Shown here: positions 1-5,813 of the stretch, one piece after another | Layout of the letters: each line of letters opens with the position of its first letter | Numbering within the stretch: position 1 is the stretch's first letter | Made by a program: the position numbers and the translations under genes | Assembly (NCBI GenBank): GCA_934168325.1 | Contig: CAKPNG010000041.1 | Coordinates: 1-11,771 of the forward strand | Origin: an uncultured Bacilli bacterium | Lineage (GTDB): Bacteria; Bacillota_I; Bacilli_A; RFN20; CAG-826 | Length of the DNA stretch: 11,771 nt | Direction: 5' to 3' | Notes under the pieces: model-generated | What the model saw: the letters and a program-made list of their open reading frames with translations, nothing else | The model's database searches: none | Told to the model about the DNA's origin: nothing

Positions 1-60
1 TAGTTTTGTCATTCTAGTGAGAAGAAAGTGTCTATATTAATCGAAATAAGTGTCTACTTT
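1..60. mobile_element. Possible insertion sequence end (22-bp periodic repeats)
   Basis: The tetramer TGTC recurs at 7-10, 29-32 and 51-54, exactly 22 bp apart. The last two copies extend to the identical 9-mer AAGTGTCTA at 26-34 and 48-56. Short direct repeats at about this spacing are typical of multi-site ends of some insertion sequences, such as the IS21 family. They stop at about position 60, where codons of the downstream extracellular protein begin. Only the edge is visible and no transposase or inverted partner is in the window, so the element, its family and its exact boundary are inferred. Confidence 0.35.
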
Positions 61-2578
61 TAGGTTACCACTCCAAAAAGATGTTGAAACTAAAGTTAAA
101 GTTGAAGTTGCAAAGACTTTATATGATGGTATTTTACAAAGTGAATATGATAAGAAAGATGTTTCTACTTTATCATCTTGGGATTTAGATAGTGATCATG
201 GTACTGAAGCTCAATTTAAACGTTATGATGATTGGAATTTAGTTATGATGCAATCTAACTTAAGAAGAGGAGATGAAGGTATTGATAGTAACCAAAAGAT
301 CTTCTATATGGGTGAACCTACTAGACCTTATGGTATTGATATTGAAAATAGAGTTGATGCTAATAGTGGTGTTGATGCAACAAAAGCTTCTGGTATGATG
401 TGGGCTAAATTACAAGTTCCTCAAAATGCTAAAACGTTTAATATTAAATTAGGCTCAACAGGTAGTGAAGCTCAAGGTGAATATAGAGTATTATTTGTTT
501 TAGAAGATGGTACTCAACATATTCTTACTGGTACTGATAATGGCGGCTGGAAAGGATTTAGTGGACCAAACGAAGAATCAACTATTAAATTAGAATTAGC
601 CGATGCAATTAAAGGCAAAAATGGTGCTATGGTTATTGAACATAGAGTTCCTACTAAAGATGCTAATGCTGAATTAAGTATTAAGAAATTAAATTTTGAA
701 GGACAAGTAGATCCTACAGGTATTACAATCGCTAAAAATAGTGGTACACATAAGCCTGGTGATTCATTTAATTTATTAGCAAAAGTTACTCCAGATAATG
801 TAACTAATGGTGCTATTAGATATTATGTAGATCCAGGTTCAGTTAATAAAGGTATTACTATTGATAATAATGGACAAGTCAATATATCAGAGACAACTCC
901 TGAAGGAAACTATAGTGTTTGGGCTGAAAGTGTTGCAAATCCTGTATATAAAGCTCAATATTTAATTACTGTTAAACTTGAAGTAACTGTCAATGAATGG
1001 AGTAATAAGAACGATATATTAAACGGTGTATCAGGATATAAATGGTCTATAGTTGGTCCAGGTGATGGAAATACAAATTGTGATATGGGTGTTGGTGAAG
1101 GTGCTGATATTCATGCAGGTGCTAGCGGTTATGCTGCCTTAGAATTACAAAATAGAAAGATTACAGCAGATGCTCCAATCTTAACATTTAGAGCTAGAAC
1201 ATTTAGACCAGCTACTGAAATTTTACCTGAATTTATGGTAAAAGTTATTGAAAATGAAACTGAAAAAATAATTAAAGCTATCGGTTCTACCGATGATAAA
1301 GTTTTAGTTAATAATGAAGAAGGTAATGGTGTTAATTTTGCTTATGATTTATCAGAATATATAGGTAAAAACGTTACATTACAAATTGGTATTGATAAAG
1401 GAAATCATGGTGTTGTCACTAAGATTAAATTTATTAAAGATCAAATTGCTGCTACTTCAGTTATGTTAAAGAAAGATAGTGGTAAATATGAAAGAAATAA
1501 AGAATTTAGCTTTAATGCATTTGTTCAACCTTGGGATGCTTCAAATTCATTTATTGAATATAGTGTAGATAAGGAAGGACAAGGTGTTACAGTTAGTGGT
1601 GTAGGTTCAATTGCTACAGTAAAAATTAGTGCTGATGCTGCTTTAGGCGATTATAAGATTATTGCTAAAGCTAAAGGTAGTGAAGTAAGTTCAGTTTACT
1701 CATTAAAAGTTTATTCTCCAGATGCAAATGTTGAAACAAATGCATGGAATAATAAAGAAGAGATTCTAAATGGTGTTAATGGTGTTTCTTGGACAGTTGC
1801 TGGACCATGCTGGGAAGGAACAACAGAAGGCGTAGATTTAAAAGTAGATGGATCAAATTGGTCAGCTATTAAATTAGAAAATAGAGAAATTAAACATTCT
1901 TCATTTATATTTAAATTTGGTGCTAGGGTTTTCCATAGAGATGGTGAAACTTATCCTAAATTCGAATTAAGAATTACTAGTGATGGTATAACAAAAACAA
2001 TTAAAGGTATTGGACAAACTGAATCTTATTTCTTTGTAGATACTGATGATACTCAATATTGTTCATATGATTTAAGTGTTTATATTGGACAAACTGTTAC
2101 TATTGAACTTGGTATTACAACTGGAACACATGCTGTTATTCAAAATATTTCATTTAGTGGAAATACTACTAACAAAACTAGTTGGATGAATAAAGATGAA
2201 ATATTAAATGGTGGATGGTTAATTCAAGGTGAAACTGATGCTGGTGTTGGCGAAGGTGCTGATATCAAAGGTACAGGAACTTATTTACATCAAGAATTTG
2301 TAATTGGAAGTCATAATGATGAATTTAGTTTTGGAGCAAGAGTTTTCTATAGAGGTGGAGAAACTTACCCAGATATTAAATTAGTTATAGTTGATGGTGA
2401 GACTGAAGAAGTAATTAAAGCAAATGGTGTTGATACTGAAACGGTTCATGTTGAAACTAACGATGTTCAAACATTTACATATAATTTAAGTAAATATGTT
2501 GGTAAAAAAGTTAGTATTAGAATTACATTAGCTAATAATGCAACACATTGTGTTATTACTCAAATTAGTCAAAAATAA
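50..2578 (+). CDS. Extracellular multi-domain beta-sandwich (glycan-binding-like) protein, 5'-truncated
   Basis: This 842-residue frame opens at a GTG directly after an in-frame TAA (47-49). It has no ribosome binding site and no signal peptide, so the true N-terminus is probably lost and the GTG lies in the possible IS end. Visible layout: a beta-sandwich region at about residues 40-218, an Ig-like domain at about 221-309, repeat module 1 (316-463), a second Ig-like domain (about 467-557), then modules 2 (564-703) and 3 (710-842). The modules share an N-x-K-(N/D/E)-(D/E)-I-L-N-G start, a GARVF-x-R-x-GETYP core (copies 2 and 3) and a final H-x-V-I/V strand. The make-up resembles the accessory half of a large surface glycosidase or adhesin. 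No catalytic domain and no LPXTG anchor is present. The role in glycan binding is inferred; the family is not recognised. Confidence 0.7.
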   Translation: MSTFRLPLQKDVETKVKVEVAKTLYDGILQSEYDKKDVSTLSSWDLDSDHGTEAQFKRYDDWNLVMMQSNLRRGDEGIDSNQKIFYMGEPTRPYGIDIENRVDANSGVDATKASGMMWAKLQVPQNAKTFNIKLGSTGSEAQGEYRVLFVLEDGTQHILTGTDNGGWKGFSGPNEESTIKLELADAIKGKNGAMVIEHRVPTKDANAELSIKKLNFEGQVDPTGITIAKNSGTHKPGDSFNLLAKVTPDNVTNGAIRYYVDPGSVNKGITIDNNGQVNISETTPEGNYSVWAESVANPVYKAQYLITVKLEVTVNEWSNKNDILNGVSGYKWSIVGPGDGNTNCDMGVGEGADIHAGASGYAALELQNRKITADAPILTFRARTFRPATEILPEFMVKVIENETEKIIKAIGSTDDKVLVNNEEGNGVNFAYDLSEYIGKNVTLQIGIDKGNHGVVTKIKFIKDQIAATSVMLKKDSGKYERNKEFSFNAFVQPWDASNSFIEYSVDKEGQGVTVSGVGSIATVKISADAALGDYKIIAKAKGSEVSSVYSLKVYSPDANVETNAWNNKEEILNGVNGVSWTVAGPCWEGTTEGVDLKVDGSNWSAIKLENREIKHSSFIFKFGARVFHRDGETYPKFELRITSDGITKTIKGIGQTESYFFVDTDDTQYCSYDLSVYIGQTVTIELGITTGTHAVIQNISFSGNTTNKTSWMNKDEILNGGWLIQGETDAGVGEGADIKGTGTYLHQEFVIGSHNDEFSFGARVFYRGGETYPDIKLVIVDGETEEVIKANGVDTETVHVETNDVQTFTYNLSKYVGKKVSIRITLANNATHCVITQISQK
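995..2575 (+). repeat. Three copies of a ~135-150-residue beta-sandwich module
   Basis: Copies encode about 995-1438, 1739-2158 and 2177-2575. The first two are separated by an Ig-like domain; copies 2 and 3 are adjacent. Shared landmarks in order are a Trp followed by an NK(D/E)EILNG-like start, a central W then G, a GARVF-type strand (RARTF in copy 1), YDLS/YNLS-x-Y-(I/V)-G, and a G-x-H or A-T-H turn into the last strand. Copies 2 and 3 are closer to each other than to copy 1. The similarity is at protein level and the DNA has diverged, so these are old duplications. Confidence 0.75.
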
Positions 2579-2596
2579 GTATTAAAAATTAGATTG

Positions 2597-2624
2597 TCAA
2601 AGGCTTAATAATTTAAGCCTTTGA
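2597..2624 (+). other. Perfect 12-bp hairpin upstream of the transporter genes
   Basis: TCAAAGGCTTAA (2597-2608) and TTAAGCCTTTGA (2613-2624) are exact reverse complements around a TAAT loop. The stem sits 19 nt after the stop of the upstream gene and 8 nt before the Shine-Dalgarno of the binding protein. No T-run follows on the + strand, so it is a poor intrinsic terminator in that direction. It could limit read-through, stabilise the 5' end of a processed transporter mRNA, or be a palindromic operator. I see no convincing -35/-10 pair in the 65-nt gap. Confidence 0.6.
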
Positions 2625-2632
2625 TAGTTAAA

Positions 2633-2639
2633 AAGGAGG
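2633..2639 (+). promoter_or_regulatory. Ribosome binding site of the binding-protein gene
   Basis: AAGGAGG lies 4 nt before the ATG at 2644. It is a full match to the Shine-Dalgarno consensus, though the spacing is short, and it is stronger than at most other genes here. This fits high expression of the binding lipoprotein and fixes the start. Confidence 0.75.
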
Positions 2640-2643
2640 CAAT

Positions 2644-3960
2644 ATGAATTCAAAATTGACAAAAATAGTGGCGATTTGCAGCTTTATTCTCTCAGGAACG
2701 GCTTTATTTAGTTGTAATGGAGGAAGTGATGGACCTCAAGATGATAAGATTGAAGGTACTTTAAAGATATGGTGGCCAGGTGGATCACCAACTGTCGAAA
2801 ATGTCATTAAAGATGCAAAAGCTAAGTATGAATCAATGCATGAAGGTGTAAATATTAATATTGCCTTCCAAAGTACACCTGATTTTTATTTAAGTTATAA
2901 TATGGCTTTAATGGGAAAAGAATTCCCAGATGTAGCTTATATTGATCACGTTTATGTACAAAGATTAGCTTATGATAATGCTATTCAAAATTTATCTACA
3001 TATAAATTAAATGAAACAAAAGATTTATTTTTAGATACTGTTTATAAACTTAATTTATATAAAAATGATTTATATGCAATGCCTATGAGTGCTAATGTTT
3101 TAAGTCGTGTTTATAATAAAGGCTTATTAAAGAAAGTATTAAATAAAGATATAACTAATGAAGATTTACCTACAAATTGGAATGAATATATTGCTTTAGG
3201 TGATAAAATTAAAGCTTATAATCAAGGAAACAAATTAACTGGAAATGATACATTATATTTAACTACAGTACCTGCAGGAACTGGTGCTGAATCAATGGGT
3301 GCAATGTATTATTTAGGTATGACAACTAGAGAAGGTGGGACTATTATTAATGAAGATTTAACAAAAATGACCTTAACTAGTGAAGCTAACTTTGAAGCTG
3401 CTAAGAAAATTAAACAATTAGGTGATGGCGGATATACTCCTAAAGTATTTAGTGAATCAAAATTTGAAACTGGTAAAGTTGCTTTTATTGAAATGGGTCC
3501 ATGGAAACTTTTAGATTATTCTAGAATGAATAATGGAAAAGATATCGACTTTGATTATGCTACAATTATGCCTAATAAAGATAAAGGCGATAATCAATCT
3601 ACTTTAGGTTTATATTCTTTAGTTATGACTAAAAAATCAAAAAAGCATGCTTTAGCTGCTGATTTTATGAAATTCTTAACAACTGATAAAGATGTTCAAT
3701 TAGCTCATAATAGTGTTCAATATTTAATGCCTACTACTAAAGAAGCTTTAAATGATGACTTCTATAAAACTTCTGAATGGAAAATATTTGTTGAACAATT
3801 AAATAATGCAGTTGCTCGTCCTGGTAGTGCAGCTTGGCCAGCAATTGAAAAACAAACCGCTGAATTTGTAACAGGATTAATAAATGGAGAAAGAGATACT
3901 CAATATTTATATTCTTTACAAGCAGCATTAGATGAAAAATTAAGTGATTTAGATGAATAA
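2644..3960 (+). CDS. Carbohydrate ABC importer substrate-binding lipoprotein (CUT1, COG1653-like)
   Basis: The 438-residue protein captures a sugar or oligosaccharide outside the cell and delivers it to the permeases encoded next. Residues 1-24 form a lipoprotein signal peptide: basic start, hydrophobic core and lipobox LFSC with the lipidated Cys at 24. The mature part begins with the family 1 pattern GTLKIWWPGG followed by a helix ending in a KYESMHEGV-like segment. The length is normal for extracellular solute-binding family 1 proteins and the frame is intact to its C-terminus. The two permease genes follow within 2 nt, confirming an importer of the MalEFG/UgpBAE type. The substrate cannot be read from the sequence; neighbouring manA and putative glycosidases hint at a mannose-containing oligosaccharide. 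Confidence 0.9.
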   Translation: MNSKLTKIVAICSFILSGTALFSCNGGSDGPQDDKIEGTLKIWWPGGSPTVENVIKDAKAKYESMHEGVNINIAFQSTPDFYLSYNMALMGKEFPDVAYIDHVYVQRLAYDNAIQNLSTYKLNETKDLFLDTVYKLNLYKNDLYAMPMSANVLSRVYNKGLLKKVLNKDITNEDLPTNWNEYIALGDKIKAYNQGNKLTGNDTLYLTTVPAGTGAESMGAMYYLGMTTREGGTIINEDLTKMTLTSEANFEAAKKIKQLGDGGYTPKVFSESKFETGKVAFIEMGPWKLLDYSRMNNGKDIDFDYATIMPNKDKGDNQSTLGLYSLVMTKKSKKHALAADFMKFLTTDKDVQLAHNSVQYLMPTTKEALNDDFYKTSEWKIFVEQLNNAVARPGSAAWPAIEKQTAEFVTGLINGERDTQYLYSLQAALDEKLSDLDE

Positions 3961-3962
3961 AA

Positions 3963-4892
3963 ATGGAATTTTCATTAAAAACTAGACATATTCATAAACA
4001 TGAAAATGAGTTAAAAGCAACTGGCTTATTAGCTTTTCCAATGGCCTGGTGGACATTATGGTTTGTTATTGCTTTTATAGCTGCTTTTATTTTCTCTTTT
4101 ACAAATGTTACATTAGCTAAATTAGCTAATGGGGGTACGATTAGTTTTACTTTTGTTAATTACCAAAGAATATTTGGATTTACTTCAGCTAAATTTGATA
4201 AAAACTTCTGGGAAGCAATGAAAGTCACATTAATTTGGACAGTAGTAATGACTATTGGGAATAATTTTATGGCTTTATTATGTGCTTTCTTAATTAATTC
4301 GATTAAAAAAGGTAAAAAATTATTTTTAGGAATGTTATTTTGGCCTTCTTTAGTATCTGGAGTTGTTGGAAGTGATGTTACTAAGATGGTATTTGGATCT
4401 CAAAACTCATCTTTAGCTAATAAAATTGTAATGGCTTTTGGTGGTGAACCTATTCAATGGCTAACTGATAAGAATTTTGCATTAATTTCATTAATGATAA
4501 TGCCATTTTTATTAGGATTTGCTACTAAAATGTTAATTTATTATTCATCATTAATTTCTATTCCTGATACTTATAAAGAAGCTGCAGTGTTGGAAATAAG
4601 ATCGCCTTTTAAAATATTTTTGAAAATTACATTACCTTTAATGAAAAATGCAGTTGTTTTAAATCTTATTTTATCTATTATTGATGGATTTAAAATAATG
4701 GGACCAATGCAGCTTATTACTCAAGGTGGATATGGAACTGAATCTGAAATGTTATATATTTATGATACTGCATTTAAAGATGGAAATATTGGTAGAGCTT
4801 GTGCTTATGCAACTATATTATTTTTAATCATTTTAATCTTTACTTTCATTCAAAGATTAATTTCAGGAAAGGAGGTAAAGTCAATTGAATAA
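3963..4892 (+). CDS. Sugar ABC transporter permease 1 (UgpA/MalF-like, COG1175)
   Basis: This 309-residue inner-membrane permease has six predicted hydrophobic segments (about residues 23-46, 84-112, 118-138, 172-196, 229-252 and 280-300) and the binding-protein-dependent transport fold. It pairs with the next permease to form the channel. The EAA loop, which docks on the ATPase, starts at E206-A-A and ends at the usual I-T-L-P (222-225). However, the conserved Asp-Gly-Ala is replaced by E211-I212-R213, so the near-invariant Gly is missing and coupling may be weakened. The ATG lies 2 nt after the binding-protein stop with no clear Shine-Dalgarno, suggesting translational coupling. The 3' end overlaps the next start by 8 nt. 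Confidence 0.88.
   Translation: MEFSLKTRHIHKHENELKATGLLAFPMAWWTLWFVIAFIAAFIFSFTNVTLAKLANGGTISFTFVNYQRIFGFTSAKFDKNFWEAMKVTLIWTVVMTIGNNFMALLCAFLINSIKKGKKLFLGMLFWPSLVSGVVGSDVTKMVFGSQNSSLANKIVMAFGGEPIQWLTDKNFALISLMIMPFLLGFATKMLIYYSSLISIPDTYKEAAVLEIRSPFKIFLKITLPLMKNAVVLNLILSIIDGFKIMGPMQLITQGGYGTESEMLYIYDTAFKDGNIGRACAYATILFLIILIFTFIQRLISGKEVKSIE
4868..4875 (+). promoter_or_regulatory. Shine-Dalgarno that sets the TTG start of permease 2
   Basis: AAAGGAGGT, ending at 4875-4876 inside the last codons of permease 1, is a consensus site about 9 nt before TTG 4885. It supports TTG as the real start; the next in-frame Met lies well inside the permease. Confidence 0.75.
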
Positions 4893-5801
4893 CGCTAAAA
4901 AAATTCAAAGAATTGATTTTGATGTAGCTAACGATATTTCTAGTAGAACATTTAAGAAAAGAAAAGGAATTAATGGTAGCTTATCTTTTAAAATATTTGC
5001 TTATATCTTTTTAAGTTTAATTGCTTTTTGTCAAATCTTCCCATTTTATTTAAAATTAGTTGATTCTTGGCAATCCCCAGAAACTATTCCAAATTCAGAT
5101 GTTTTATATCTTTGGCCTGAACATTTCACACTTAAAAACTATATATCTGCTGTTCAAGTTAGTGAATTCTGGTCTGCTTTATTAAATACAATTATTCATA
5201 CAGTATGCTTTACTTGTATAAGTTTATTTATTGCTATTATTGTTGCTTATACTTTAACTAAATTAGAATTTAAAGGTAAAAAGATAGTTGCTAATTTATT
5301 GCTTGCAACAATGATGGTTCCAGGGGAAGTATTAATGATTCCTAATTATATAATTGCTTTAAGACTTGGAATAAATGCCTCTATATGGGGACTTATTTTA
5401 CCAGGAATTGTTAATGTTTTCGGAATATTCTTATTAAAACAATATATGTCTACTATTCCTGTTCAGTACTTGAAAGTGCACAAATGGATGGTTGTAATGA
5501 ATTTAAAAAAATCTTTAGAATAATAGTTCCAATATCAAAACCAGTTATTATTACGTATGTTATTTTAACTGTTGTTTCGACTTGGAATGAATATTTATGG
5601 CCAATGATTATGCAAAGTAGTGGAAGTCCTGTTAAAACTTTGCAATTAATTATGTATAAATTTTATCCAGGCTTAGGAAGCTATGCTGATGGATTCGTTA
5701 GATCTGCTGGAATGATATTAATTACAATACCAATTATTATAGTTTATATCACGTTCCAAAAATATTTCTTAAAACAAAATAATATTGCTGGTATGAAATA
5801 A
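4885..5801 (+). pseudogene. Sugar ABC transporter permease 2 (UgpE/MalG-like, COG0395), frameshifted
   Basis: Two overlapping frames encode one permease. Frame A (4885-5523) gives the N-terminal ~195 residues with the first membrane helices and ends at TAA 5521-5523. Frame B continues the family sequence from about 5472 to TAA 5799-5801. The EAA loop E-S-A-Q-M-D-G ending in I-I-V-P is read only in frame B, while frame A gives an unrelated Lys-rich tail. One missing base at about 5467-5472 explains the break, and restoring it gives a normal 305-residue protein. The ATG at 5484 is inside the loop and is not a credible start. In-frame slippery runs TTTAAAA (5502-5508) and seven As (5505-5511) could restore the frame, but downstream of the loop. 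Causes could be real inactivation, an assembly error or, less likely, recoding. Confidence 0.85.
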
Positions 5802-5805
5802 GGAG
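5801..5805 (+). promoter_or_regulatory. Shine-Dalgarno of the first GxGYxYP lipoprotein
   Basis: AGGAG overlaps the last base of the permease 2 stop and lies 8 nt before ATG 5814. It supports that start and continuous operon translation. Confidence 0.65.
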
Positions 5806-5813
5806 TTAAAATT

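Noticed and set aside
2581..2643. sigma70-type promoter before the binding-protein gene
   Set aside because: TTGTCA (2595-2600) has no -10 at a usable distance, and the AT-rich matches are at chance level.
3737..3928. 63-codon open frame on the minus strand inside the binding-protein gene
   Set aside because: It lies wholly within a confident gene, has no ribosome binding site and reads as low-complexity antisense of AT-rich codons.
5484..5801. Separate small gene starting at ATG 5484
   Set aside because: Its sequence is the C-terminal third of permease 2 and the ATG falls within the EAA loop; a frameshift explains it better.
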